Below, piece by piece: positions 1 to 8,594 of a stretch of DNA of 64,000 nucleotides. A model generated the notes under the pieces. The model was not told where the DNA came from. It did not search any database and saw only the letters and a list, made by a program, of their open reading frames with translations. The DNA lies in the NCBI RefSeq assembly GCF_022179185.1, contig NZ_BPQJ01000017.1, forward strand, positions 1-64,000, read 5' to 3'. This DNA is from Methylobacterium frigidaeris. Its GTDB lineage: Bacteria > Pseudomonadota > Alphaproteobacteria > Rhizobiales > Beijerinckiaceae. The translations under genes were made by a program, and so were the position numbers. Position 1 is the stretch's first letter. Every line of letters starts with the position of its first letter.

Positions 1-10
1 CTCCGTCGGC

Positions 11-400
11 TCAAAGCCATACTTCAGGGCGGACCACTCCGATGGGGGCTGACCAATTGCATACCAGTATATGTCGATTCTCTCTTATATACACCATGAA
101 GTCCATAAAGAATTTACTTTGAAGGTTATACGTCCCATGAATATGATCAATGATTGTATTTACATCGTCAAATAGTCTGCAATATGCCTGCTCATCGACG
201 AATGCATTGTCGACAATAAACAGATCAATATTATTAATTTTCTTTTGATATTCATCTATCAAGGACACGTACTCCGTATCATCCTGATCAATGGAGCACA
301 TAAGATGTCTTTGATGTTCGAAATGACAAATCGCATAGTAATATATTTCTGATATGTCACTGCGCAAATCATCTTTGATAGTGCTATTAATAATACTCAT
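11..400 (-). CDS. Hypothetical protein of the island (129 aa)
   Basis: I do not recognise this protein. It is a small, acidic, mostly soluble-looking protein rich in Asp, Ile, Tyr and His, with no signal peptide or membrane segment. The start is set at the ATG at 398-400 because an AGAGGT ribosome-binding site lies six bases upstream. A further 22 in-frame residues upstream, to 466, have no such site. The codons are AT-rich like the rest of the island. It stands alone on the minus strand, downstream of the primase and separated from it by a 425-bp non-coding gap. The function is unknown. Confidence 0.6.
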   Translation of the reverse strand: MSIINSTIKDDLRSDISEIYYYAICHFEHQRHLMCSIDQDDTEYVSLIDEYQKKINNIDLFIVDNAFVDEQAYCRLFDDVNTIIDHIHGTYNLQSKFFMDFMVYIRENRHILVCNWSAPIGVVRPEVWL

Positions 401-825
401 ATTATTACCTCTCATTGTTAGATTTTGTGATATTAAGTCACTGGGGATTTGAAATGAATGGTACACACTTGAATTCTAGGGATTATTATTTGATAATACT
501 CGGCATATCAATCAATAACAACGGCTTTCGCTTGTTTCCCAATCAGTATTTCTTAATATAATACGCTCCTCACAGAAAGTAAATACCATATATCAAGGTG
601 ATAAACTCAAATTGCATCAGTGATGCATGAATCTGCTCCTCATCCCATTCAATTCTTTCCTCTTTCCGAGGGGGAGGGTGGATGTAGATACCTAATTTTT
701 CAATTTAAATAATTATTATAATAGAAAAGATGGGTATATCACTTCCACCCTCCACCCTTAAGACAAGCAGCGCGAGCGGAGCGAGGAAAGGGTGTAAGCC
801 CTTTCCCATTATTGGTAAGTGGTAA
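401..825. other. Island intergenic region with origin-like repeats
   Basis: This gap of about 425 bp holds no convincing gene. It contains a perfect 10-bp inverted repeat, GGAGGGTGGA at 673-682 and TCCACCCTCC at 744-753. The arms flank 61 bp that are almost pure A/T, and a further TCCACCC follows at 751-757. Paired G-rich repeats around an AT-rich core next to a P4-type primase resemble a replication origin; that role is inference. The first part, 401-500, should hold the promoter of the small gene ending at 11. Confidence 0.4.
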
Positions 826-2964
826 CTATGCGAGCCGTATACCGACGCGACCATTCCCTTGCTTGAATCTACAGGATGCAAAATTCAAACGAGTCAGCTC
901 TTTCCCGAATTGAGCATTGCTTACCGGGTCAATACTACTATTATCGCACCATGACACGTAGGCGTCATAAAGCGGCTTCATCATCGTCTTCGAATGAGGA
1001 TCGATCTCGCATGCTGCATCAACAAACTGTGCAACGGTATCATTATTGGCTCGATAGGCTTTGGTTGCTTTAAGAACCGACTCAGGTGGGCGAAGTCCGA
1101 TCTCATTGTATTCACGTAGTCCCTCCAATGCCCAATTCAAAATGCCAGGCATTTCAACAGTCAGTTTATCGAGCAGGTCACGGTCTTGCTCATTCGTCGG
1201 GATTGTGACAGGAAAATCAATAATGTGAATTCGCCTCCAGATCGCATTATCAGAACCAGATATATGCGGTAGGTCATTCGTTGCTAACCACAGCTTGAAG
1301 CTCGGCTTATAAGTAAATAGATTACCGTAGAGTGGTCTGCAGCTAATGATGTCACCGCCCGTCATCGCCTTGATCTTTGCTACAGCTAGCCTCTGACCAG
1401 CTTCTCCTTCCATTGCCGAGACGAACCGGATACCTTTCAGCGCAGCAAGATCATCGGTTCTATCATTTCCGAATTTCGAGACCATAAGTGCGTGCATTGG
1501 AGTTGACTTGCCATAGTCTCCCATCAATGCTGCGATGACGTTCATCAAAGTTGATTTGCCATTCGCGCCTTGACCTACAGCCGCAAATAGACACTGTTCT
1601 TTTGTAGAGCCTGTCAGCGTGTAGCCGATCGCTCTCTGAACAAAACTGATCTTGTCGTTATTTGACTCGAAGATTGCCCGTATGAAAGCTTCAAATCGGG
1701 GGCACTCTGCAGATGGATCGAACCTAACTCCTAATTTCTTTGTCACTCGGGATGGCGCTTGAGATACCGAACTATTGCGCAGATCGAGAATACCGTTATC
1801 GCATCCAACAAGATTATCGTCGCTATCGAACTCGGAGGCCCTGACTGCGAGATGAGTCTTTGACAACTCCACAATTGCTTTGATCTTTGGCAACATCGAT
1901 AATGCTTTGATCACCCTATAATCATCGATCGATCTCGCACTATCTGCAGCTGATTTCCCAAATTGCAGGATCAAGCCATTAACAGTTTCTCTCGGCACCT
2001 GTCTATAAACTCCACTGGTGTTCATATAAAATGCTTGATCATCTGTGCAGAAGATTAGCTGCTCAGCTACTGCACGGGAGAACGCTTCAGCCGCCGACGC
2101 ATCTGTCGCGAGATCCATCACAGAGCAGGTCTTAGCGGGCAGTGAGGCGACAGCTTGCGAGGACTGCTCACGATCGCAAAGCCAAGCTCGGATCTGTCGA
2201 ACTGTCTTATCATCGAGGAGGCTGATAAGCGGTCCTGTGCCAGCAACCGGGCTCCCTGCAGACAACCTGTCATAGCTGGTCCCGATGTCTCGCAAGCGAG
2301 CCTGCAGCTCCTCGTCACCGGCCTCATGACAGACTGCCTCAACGATCCTCTCACAAACCTCCCGCTCCACTTTGTTTGCCGCGCAGAAGCCAGCAAACGC
2401 CAGCGAGAGAGCATGCCGCTGTCCCTCGTCCCAACGCTCGATCAGAAGGGCGGCGACAGACGTGAGGCGACAGGCACGCACCAGGGCATCGTAGGAGACT
2501 AGGGTAGGGGAGCTATCCTGACCCCTCTCGAAGCGGACTTGCTCCCCACTCACATGGACAGACCCAGGAAACACGACCTGTGTCCCATCGCCGAGAAGAT
2601 CGATCAAGCTCGCCCCAGTCTCCGGATGTTTAAACCGAATGGTTCTACCCTGAGACTCGATACGATACAGGTAGTGACTGCAAGGCTTACCATCCCTCCC
2701 AAATAGGACATTGGGATCAGGGAAGAAATGCTTAGCTAGATTTATAGTATTAACATGGTCTAGGTCAATGTCAATAAGCTTATTAGACACATTTCCTAAC
2801 AATAGTCCAACGTTATGGTTTTGGGGAAACGGTCCATAAAATTGCAAATCATGGAAGGTTAGATTTCTTTCGTTCCAGTTGGGCAATACAGGTCTTTTGC
2901 TTCCCTTGACAAGTGGTGTAAAGCTGTAGCCCTGGTCAATAAGCAATTGTAGATCGCGCATCAT
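826..2964 (-). CDS. P4/D5-type primase-helicase (phage or plasmid replication protein)
   Basis: This 712-residue protein has the layout of mobile-element replication proteins that join primer synthesis to DNA unwinding. The N-terminal primase-polymerase domain spans about residues 1-165, with the acidic motif DIDLDH at 65-70 and a conserved His in FPGSVHVSG near 137. A D5-type linker with GCDNGILDL near 388-395 follows. The superfamily 3 helicase has Walker A GQGANGKS at 464-471 and Walker B near 514-521 (FVSAMEGE). The start ATG has GAGGA upstream. The codons are less GC-rich than core genes. By family it should initiate replication of the element, probably at an adjacent origin. The product class is secure; the element it belongs to is not. 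Confidence 0.92.
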   Translation of the reverse strand: MMRDLQLLIDQGYSFTPLVKGSKRPVLPNWNERNLTFHDLQFYGPFPQNHNVGLLLGNVSNKLIDIDLDHVNTINLAKHFFPDPNVLFGRDGKPCSHYLYRIESQGRTIRFKHPETGASLIDLLGDGTQVVFPGSVHVSGEQVRFERGQDSSPTLVSYDALVRACRLTSVAALLIERWDEGQRHALSLAFAGFCAANKVEREVCERIVEAVCHEAGDEELQARLRDIGTSYDRLSAGSPVAGTGPLISLLDDKTVRQIRAWLCDREQSSQAVASLPAKTCSVMDLATDASAAEAFSRAVAEQLIFCTDDQAFYMNTSGVYRQVPRETVNGLILQFGKSAADSARSIDDYRVIKALSMLPKIKAIVELSKTHLAVRASEFDSDDNLVGCDNGILDLRNSSVSQAPSRVTKKLGVRFDPSAECPRFEAFIRAIFESNNDKISFVQRAIGYTLTGSTKEQCLFAAVGQGANGKSTLMNVIAALMGDYGKSTPMHALMVSKFGNDRTDDLAALKGIRFVSAMEGEAGQRLAVAKIKAMTGGDIISCRPLYGNLFTYKPSFKLWLATNDLPHISGSDNAIWRRIHIIDFPVTIPTNEQDRDLLDKLTVEMPGILNWALEGLREYNEIGLRPPESVLKATKAYRANNDTVAQFVDAACEIDPHSKTMMKPLYDAYVSWCDNSSIDPVSNAQFGKELTRLNFASCRFKQGNGRVGIRLA

Positions 2965-3062
2965 TTCTTATATCCTCGTAATATGATTTGTCAAACATGC
3001 CACAAGCATCAGTGAATATGATTGGACAAGTATTAAGCAGTTTTATGCAGGGATGGAATATA

Positions 3063-3090
3063 ATCGCACGAACATGGACGAACGTGCGAT
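3063..3090. promoter_or_regulatory. 8-bp inverted repeat upstream of the primase gene
   Basis: ATCGCACG at 3063-3070 and CGTGCGAT at 3083-3090 form a perfect inverted repeat with a 12-bp spacer. It lies about 100 bp upstream of the primase start and just downstream of the next gene's stop. It could be an operator for primase expression or a weak terminator. There is no run of T on the minus strand, which favours an operator. This is inference from position. Confidence 0.35.
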
Positions 3091-3128
3091 CCGACGATAT
3101 CAGACTTCTGTTTTTTCATGTAAGCTAG

Positions 3129-3557
3129 TTATAGCATAAGCAAGCGTCCAGTCATGAAGTAAGAAATAAATTCTGCTTGCATAACAGAGAAGCAAGCAGA
3201 ATCAAATGGCAGCTTATCACATGAGTGTTGTTTAGCAAGCTCAAGACATCTGTAGATACTCGTATTAATATTTACGAAATCTTTGCACTTTCTATACGAC
3301 CTGATCAATTTCAAACCTTCTGAAAGAGTCACGATCAAGTTGAATTGTTCCTCGAGTTGACTTAGGCTGAGAAACTGATAATTTTTATGATCAAATAATT
3401 TTTTCTTGAGATCGCTAATAAATCTTTCGAGTCGCTCAGAACATAGATCTTTCAGCTCCTTGAGAGTCTTGATTTTTCTTATATTGAATACATCGTATAA
3501 CTCCACATTTTTCACGCGTTTGCTGAGATAGGGATTATAGAATTCTGAGCTTTTCAT
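3129..3557 (-). CDS. Hypothetical protein of the island (142 aa)
   Basis: I do not recognise this protein. It is rich in Leu, Lys and Ser and looks mostly helical, with a probable coiled or helical-bundle segment at about residues 30-85 (LKELKDLCSERLERF and onward). It has no signal peptide or transmembrane segment. Four Cys residues fall in its second half without a clear metal-binding spacing. The start ATG has AAAGGA upstream at good spacing. It lies upstream of the primase gene on the same strand, with about 165 bp between them, so co-transcription is possible but not shown. The AT-rich codon use matches the island. Confidence 0.6.
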   Translation of the reverse strand: MKSSEFYNPYLSKRVKNVELYDVFNIRKIKTLKELKDLCSERLERFISDLKKKLFDHKNYQFLSLSQLEEQFNLIVTLSEGLKLIRSYRKCKDFVNINTSIYRCLELAKQHSCDKLPFDSACFSVMQAEFISYFMTGRLLML

Positions 3558-4666
3558 CTTGTGTTTTTCCTTTAATCATAACAATCTGATTGGTTATCTT
3601 CCTTGCGCTGTAACTCGACGCGCGGGGTGTTGCTATTAGTGAATACATAGATTTACATATAATACTAATCCTTTATCACAATTTATCCAATAAATGGTCG
3701 TCGATCGCAAAGTTGAATGAAACAAAAATTTTGCTGAGATCGGCGACCGACCATGTTGTCCGGGAATAGATTGTTCCGTCCCGCCAACGCACCGATTTAT
3801 GTCATATCTTATGCCACACGTAAAGAGTTAATTTTAAATAATTTCTTATAATTTCGCATGCAACAGGATGATATAAGTTGAGAATTGCATAATGTCAAGT
3901 CAGCGTGTGAAACCTTGGGCTCCAGATTACTTTTCATTCGGAATTCTATCTTGTGCTTTATTTGTGAATATTCGGCCTCAGCCAAAAATCTTTACCATAA
4001 AACTAGCCTGCGGTACGGTAAAAAAAATTAATTCCAGTGGCCTGCGTTGCGGCCATTAATAGTAATGACGATCGAGGACCTTCCCACCATAATAGCAATG
4101 ACACTCGGACCTTCCGCTTTGAGGCTTTTAGATTATTAATGATTGTCACAGCCGTCGAGGTGTCCTCATATGGACGTGCATAGTTGTTGTATTGATACCG
4201 AATTAGAAAACACATTGTCATAGACGACCATTATAATTATAATCGACGCTATAATCTTTTAAATTCAAAAAACAAATGGTCACTAAACTATATACTGATC
4301 AGAGCTGTTTTTACTGCAGCAATCACATCAATATCTAATACATATAGCATTAGATTTTAAACAAATAATTGATCCACCGATGATCTAAGAGAGAGTTCCC
4401 GATATTTAAGTATTTTGTAGGGTTGATACCGCGATCCCCAGATGTGAAACGTCGAAAATACTATACGTAATCATCAGTTTGTCATACCAACGTCATACTG
4501 ATTGGTGAACGATGACGGCCCCATGCCCAATTCCATAGGGCTGATCCCGGGACCCAGACGTCCTGGCATGGTGGCAGCACGCAGTTTCATGCCACAATCC
4601 TGTCACACCGAGGCGTACGGGACCGCCATAAACCCCTTCAGCAAAGGGTTGACGGCCGTCGCTTTG
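3558..4666. other. Non-coding AT-rich part of the island and its boundary
   Basis: No gene in this stretch of about 1.1 kb can be supported. The short open frames at 4003-4221 and 4493-4720 have no ribosome-binding site and no recognisable composition. Up to about 4450 the sequence is AT-rich; from about 4480 it rises towards the GC-rich core. At 4649-4678 there is a sigma70-like TTGACG, 18 bp, TAGAAT on the plus strand, of unknown use. Confidence 0.5.
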
Positions 4667-4712
4667 CCTCGCTAGAATCTTAGAGCTAAGTCGATGTTCT
4701 AGCGAGGTTTTT
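4667..4712 (+). terminator. 11-bp perfect hairpin followed by a T run at the island/core border
   Basis: CCTCGCTAGAA at 4667-4677 and TTCTAGCGAGG at 4697-4707 are perfect inverted repeats. The loop contains a second small palindrome, CTTAGAGCTAAG. On the plus strand TTTTT follows directly, giving an intrinsic-terminator shape that faces the 3' end of lpd. No plus-strand gene ends just upstream, so it may act as an insulator at the junction. On the minus strand it lies just past the lpd stop but lacks a T run. Confidence 0.5.
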
Positions 4713-4726
4713 CGTCTCACTCCGTC

Positions 4727-6166
4727 CTACGTGTGGATCACCCGCCCATACGCGTCGAGCACGCTCTCGTGCATCATCTCCGACAGGGTCGGGTGCGGGA
4801 AGACCGTGTGCATCAGCTCCTCCTCGGTGGTCTCGAGGGTCATCGCGACGACGTAGCCCTGGATCAGCTCCGTCACCTCGGCCCCGACCATGTGGGCGCC
4901 GAGCAGCTGGCCGGTCTTGCGGTCGAAGATCGTCTTCACCAAGCCGTCGGGCTCGCCCAGCGCGATCGCCTTGCCGTTGCCGGCGAAGGGGAAGCGGCCG
5001 ACCCGCACGTCGAAACCCTGCTCCTTGGCCTTGGCCTCGGTGAGGCCGACCGAGGCGATCTGCGGCTGGCAATAGGTGCAGCCCGGGATCTTGCCCTTGT
5101 CCATCGGGTGGGTGTGCAGGCCCTTGATGGTCTCGACGCAGATCACGCCCTCGTGCTCGGCCTTGTGGGCCAGCATCGGCGGGCCGGCGACGTCGCCGAT
5201 GGCGTAGATCCCCGGTATGGTGGTGCGCCCGAGCCCGTCCGTGGCGACGATGCCGCGCTCGATCGTGACGCCCAGCTTTTCCAGGCCGAGATTCTCGATG
5301 TTGCCGACGACGCCGACCGCCGAGATCATCTTCTCGGCCGTGATGGTTTGCGTCTTCCCGCCCTCGGCCTCGATCGTGGCGGTGACCGCGTCGCCGCTCT
5401 TCTCGACCTTGGTCACCTTGGCGCCGGTGAGGATCTTGATGCCCTGCTTCTCGAAGCGCTTGCGGGCGTGGGCTGCGATCTCGTGGTCCTCCACCGGCAG
5501 GATCTGCGGCAGGAGTTCCACCACCGTCACCTCGGCCCCCATGGTGCGGTAGAACGAGGCGAACTCGATGCCGATCGCGCCCGAGCCCATCACCAAAAGG
5601 CTCTTGGGCATCGTCTCCGGGACCATCGCCTCGTAGTAGGTCCAGATCTGCTTCTTGTCCGGCTCGATGCCCGGGATTGCCCGCGGCCGGGCGCCGGTCG
5701 CCACGATGATGTGCTTGGCCTGATAGGTGCCGGCGGCCTTGGCGCCCTTCGGCGCTTCGGCGCGCTTCGTCTCCCGCACGACGACCCGGCCGGCCTCGTT
5801 TCCCTTCGGTGCCGCCTCGATCGCGGCCTCGCCCCAGATCACGTCGACCTTGTTCTTCTTGAGCAGCATGCCGACGCCGCCGTTGAGCCGGCCCGAGACG
5901 CCGCGCGAGCGCTTGACGATCGCCGCCGTGTCGAACCCGACATTGTCCGCCGAGAGGCCGTAATCCTTGGCATGCTGCATGTAATGGTAGATCTCGGCCG
6001 AGCGCAGCAGGGCCTTGGTGGGGATGCAGCCCCAGTTGAGGCAGATGCCCCCCAGATGCTCGCGGTCCACCACCGCCGTCTTGAAGCCGAGCTGCGCGGC
6101 CCGGATCGCCGCCACGTAGCCGCCGGGGCCGGCGCCGATGATGAGGACGTCGTAGGTGTCGGACAT
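4727..6166 (-). CDS. lpdA: Dihydrolipoyl dehydrogenase (E3 of pyruvate dehydrogenase)
   Basis: This FAD enzyme reoxidises dihydrolipoamide on the E2 arm with NAD+, closing the pyruvate dehydrogenase cycle. The 479 residues fit the family. The FAD-binding GAGPGG is at 11-16, the redox pair is in CLNWGCIP with Cys42 and Cys47, and the NAD-binding GSGAIGIEFA is central. The C-terminal HPHPTLSE carries the catalytic His-Glu pair. It is the last gene of the operon, 29 bp after pdhC. A lysine-rich insertion at about residues 130-150 is longer than in many homologues. The same E3 could also serve other 2-oxoacid dehydrogenases. Confidence 0.97.
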   Translation of the reverse strand: MSDTYDVLIIGAGPGGYVAAIRAAQLGFKTAVVDREHLGGICLNWGCIPTKALLRSAEIYHYMQHAKDYGLSADNVGFDTAAIVKRSRGVSGRLNGGVGMLLKKNKVDVIWGEAAIEAAPKGNEAGRVVVRETKRAEAPKGAKAAGTYQAKHIIVATGARPRAIPGIEPDKKQIWTYYEAMVPETMPKSLLVMGSGAIGIEFASFYRTMGAEVTVVELLPQILPVEDHEIAAHARKRFEKQGIKILTGAKVTKVEKSGDAVTATIEAEGGKTQTITAEKMISAVGVVGNIENLGLEKLGVTIERGIVATDGLGRTTIPGIYAIGDVAGPPMLAHKAEHEGVICVETIKGLHTHPMDKGKIPGCTYCQPQIASVGLTEAKAKEQGFDVRVGRFPFAGNGKAIALGEPDGLVKTIFDRKTGQLLGAHMVGAEVTELIQGYVVAMTLETTEEELMHTVFPHPTLSEMMHESVLDAYGRVIHT

Positions 6167-6195
6167 TCAGGTCTCCAGGGAGAGCGGGGCGGTTC

Positions 6196-7665
6196 TCAGA
6201 CCAGCATGCTCATCGGGCTCTCGATCAGCCCCTTGAAGGCCGCGAGAAGCTCGGCGCCGAGCGCCCCGTCGACCACCCGGTGATCGCAGGAGAGGGTGAC
6301 GGTCATCGCCTGGACCACCGCCGGAGCGCCGCTCTTCGCCACCACCCGGGCTTCGCCGGCGCCGACCGCCAGGATGGTGCCGTGGGGCGGGTTGATCACC
6401 GCGCCGAACGACTTGATGCCGAACATGCCGAGATTCGACACGGCCGTGGTGCCGCCCTGGTACTCCTCGGGCTTCAGCTTCTTGGTGCGGGCGCGGGCGG
6501 CGAGGTCCTTCATCTCGGCCGAGAGGGTCGAGAGGGTCTTCTGCTCGGCGCGGCGGATCACCGGAGTGAACAGCCCGCCGTCGATCGCCACCGCGACGCC
6601 GACATCCGAGTGACGGAAACGCAGGATCCGGTCCTCGGCCCAGACGGCATTCGCCGCCGGCACGCGCTGCAGGGCGAGCGCCAGCGCCTTGATGACGAAA
6701 TCGTTGACCGAGAGCTTGAACGCCGGCATGCCCTCCTTGTCCTTCGTCGCCCCGGCATTGACCTGCTCGCGCAAGGCCAGCAGCGCGTCGAGCTCGACGT
6801 CGAGGGAGAGGTAGAAATGCGGGACGGTCTGCTTCGATTCGACCAGGCGCTTGGCGATGGTCTTGCGCATGCCGTCGAGGGGCACCTCCTCGTAGGAGCC
6901 CGGCTCGAACATTCCCATCACCTGCTTGGCCGTGAGGCCGGCCGGCGGAGCGGCAGGAGTGGGCTTCGGAGGCTGCGCCGGGTCGGGCTTCGCGGCGGAG
7001 GCGGGGGCCTCCTTGGCGGCCTGCGGCGCCGGCCTGGCCGTCCCGCCTTCGAGGGCGGCGCGGACGTCGCGCTCGATGATCCGGCCGTGCGGGCCCGAGC
7101 CGGTCACCGCGGCGAGGTCGAGGCCCTCCTGCTTGGCGATGCGGCGGGCGAGAGGCGAGGCGAACAGGCGCCCGCCGGATGCCTGCGCGGCCGCGCCGTT
7201 CGGCTTGCCGGTCGCTTTGTCGCCCGCCGCCGGTTTCGCGCCCTCCGGCGCCGTGTCGACCCGCTCGTACGACATCGTGCCGCCGCCGGGCGTCTCGTTG
7301 CCGGCGGGCACCTGCGGCTTCCCATCCGCAACCTTGCCGGCCTCGGGCTTCTCGGCCTTCGCGGGAGCCTCGGCCTTCTTGCCCTGCCCGTTGCCGCCGG
7401 CCTGCACGCTCCCCGGATCCTCACCCTCCTCGGCGATGAGCGCGATCAGGTCGTTGACCGGCACGTCGGCAGTGCCCTCTGGCACCACGATCTTGGCGAG
7501 CACGCCCTCGTCGACCGCCTCGACCTCCATGGTCGCCTTGTCGGTCTCGATCTCGGCGAGGATGTCGCCCGACTTGACGGCGTCGCCCTCCTTCTTGAGC
7601 CACTTGGCGAGGTTGCCCTTCTCCATCGTGGGCGAGAGGGCGGGCATCAGGACGTTGATCGGCAT
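6196..7665 (-). CDS. pdhC: Dihydrolipoyllysine acetyltransferase (E2 of pyruvate dehydrogenase)
   Basis: E2 carries the swinging lipoyl arm and transfers the acetyl group to CoA, and it builds the core of the complex. Residues 1-80 are a lipoyl domain, with the modified lysine in ETDKATMEVE (Lys43). A long Ala/Pro/Lys linker follows, then a peripheral subunit-binding domain near 165-205 (FASPLARRIAKQEG). The catalytic acyltransferase domain has DHRVVDG near the C-terminus. The gene lies four bases after the Uma2-type gene and 29 bp before lpd. A 69-bp segment of its lipoyl domain is identical in DNA to that of pdhB. Confidence 0.97.
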   Translation of the reverse strand: MPINVLMPALSPTMEKGNLAKWLKKEGDAVKSGDILAEIETDKATMEVEAVDEGVLAKIVVPEGTADVPVNDLIALIAEEGEDPGSVQAGGNGQGKKAEAPAKAEKPEAGKVADGKPQVPAGNETPGGGTMSYERVDTAPEGAKPAAGDKATGKPNGAAAQASGGRLFASPLARRIAKQEGLDLAAVTGSGPHGRIIERDVRAALEGGTARPAPQAAKEAPASAAKPDPAQPPKPTPAAPPAGLTAKQVMGMFEPGSYEEVPLDGMRKTIAKRLVESKQTVPHFYLSLDVELDALLALREQVNAGATKDKEGMPAFKLSVNDFVIKALALALQRVPAANAVWAEDRILRFRHSDVGVAVAIDGGLFTPVIRRAEQKTLSTLSAEMKDLAARARTKKLKPEEYQGGTTAVSNLGMFGIKSFGAVINPPHGTILAVGAGEARVVAKSGAPAVVQAMTVTLSCDHRVVDGALGAELLAAFKGLIESPMSMLV

Positions 7666-7669
7666 GGAT

Positions 7670-8278
7670 TCAGGTCTCGGCGGGAGGAGGGGCGGCCGGA
7701 TCGTCGAAAGGCGGAGAATCGAAGGGAAACAGGTCGTCGAACGGAAAAGAGACGGCGTCGAAGGGCGGCAGCGCCACCGCCTCGCCGCGCTCGACGGTGC
7801 CGAGCAGCAGCCAGCGGCCGCCCGTGAGGGCGAAGTCTTCGAGCACGCCGTCCGTGGGATCGAGAAGCCAGAGATGGCTCACGCCGGCCTCGGCGTAGAT
7901 CCGCCGCTTCGGCCCGCGGTCGAGCCGGGCGGTGGAGGGGGACAGGATCTCGCAGACCCAATCCGGTGGGGTCTCGATGTAGGTGGTCTCCGGCTCGGCC
8001 GGCAGCCGCTCGCGGCGCCAGCCGGCGAGATCGGGAACGATCACGTGCGGCCGGAGATGCAGCTCGGGCTCGATGACAAAGATCCAGCCGCCCGGGCCGC
8101 CGCGGCCGCGCCGGAACGGCGGGGTTAGTTCCGAGGCAAGCTCGACAGCGGCGGCGCCGTGCCGCGGCCGGGGCCGCGGGTGCGTCTCCAGCACCCCGTC
8201 GACGATCTCGGCCACGAGGTGGTCCGGCACCGCCTCGAGATCGGCGTAGGTGGCCCAACGCGGCGCGGCCCCGGCCAT
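7670..8278 (-). CDS. Uma2-family (DUF820) putative endonuclease inside the pdh operon
   Basis: This 202-residue protein matches the Uma2/DUF820 restriction-endonuclease-like fold. It has TYADLEAVPDHLVAEIVDG at the start, HPRPRPRHG, the acidic VPDLAGWRRERLP, a strand with VCEILSPSTARLDRGPKR and YAEAGVSHLWLLDP. This gives the usual D...ExL core of the PD-(D/E)XK type. The start ATG at 8278 is eight bases after the previous stop; in-frame codons upstream overlap the DUF5076 gene and were left out. The family is common in cyanobacteria and scattered elsewhere, and its biological role is not established. It lies between DUF5076 and pdhC with gaps of only 4-7 bases, so it should be co-transcribed with the pyruvate dehydrogenase genes. 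Confidence 0.88.
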   Translation of the reverse strand: MAGAAPRWATYADLEAVPDHLVAEIVDGVLETHPRPRPRHGAAAVELASELTPPFRRGRGGPGGWIFVIEPELHLRPHVIVPDLAGWRRERLPAEPETTYIETPPDWVCEILSPSTARLDRGPKRRIYAEAGVSHLWLLDPTDGVLEDFALTGGRWLLLGTVERGEAVALPPFDAVSFPFDDLFPFDSPPFDDPAAPPPAET

Positions 8279-8285
8279 CGGGGCC

Positions 8286-8594
8286 TCAGTTGAAGCTCTC
8301 GGGATCGAGGCTCTCGGCCTCCATCCCGGCGCGGATGCGCGCGAAGGCCTCCTCCTCGGACAGCTCGGTCTCGCGGGCATAGACCTGCGCCGCCTGGCGG
8401 GCGAGGTCGATGAGGAACCGGCCCCAGGTCGCCGGGTCGTCGAAGGAGCGGCGGAGCGCGACGCTCACTGCGCCGTCGACCACGGCGGCGCGCAGCACCT
8501 CGATGCCGCCCTGCTCCAGAGCATCGGGCGGGATGTCGAGGGCCTCGAAGCGGGGTTCGTCCTCTGCCATGGCATCCATCCCCGTGCCGCTCAC
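8286..8594 (-). CDS. DUF5076 family protein of the pdh operon
   Basis: This is a small soluble protein of about 102 residues. Its composition and place between the E1 beta and E2 genes match the DUF5076 family of alphaproteobacteria. The sequence contains an aliphatic core (IEVLRAAVVDGAVSVALR), then PATWGRFLIDLARQ and an acidic C-terminal tail. The GTG at 8592-8594 overlaps the pdhB stop by four bases, which suggests translational coupling; the ATG at 8577-8579 is an alternative start. The function is unknown. Its constant association with pdh genes in this group suggests a role in expression or assembly of the complex, but that is inference. Confidence 0.85.
   Translation of the reverse strand: MSGTGMDAMAEDEPRFEALDIPPDALEQGGIEVLRAAVVDGAVSVALRRSFDDPATWGRFLIDLARQAAQVYARETELSEEEAFARIRAGMEAESLDPESFN

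Larger units (their letters stand above)
1..4700. mobile_element. AT-rich integrated element, one end (P4-type primase island)
   Basis: This stretch is visibly AT-rich, with long A/T runs and large non-coding gaps. The sequence to its right changes abruptly to GC-rich operons at about 4480-4720. Its only solid genes are a P4/D5-type primase-helicase and two small orphans, all on the minus strand. Primases of this family are typical of satellite phages, plasmids and genomic islands. No integrase, transposase or flanking direct repeat is visible here, so the other end must lie to the left of the window. That it is an integrated element is inferred from composition and the primase. Confidence 0.65.

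Noticed and set aside
4003..4221. Short open frame in the island
   Set aside because: It has no ribosome-binding site and no recognisable composition; the stop-poor stretch can occur by chance.
4493..4720. Short open frame at the island border
   Set aside because: It runs through the hairpin at 4667-4707 and has no start signal.
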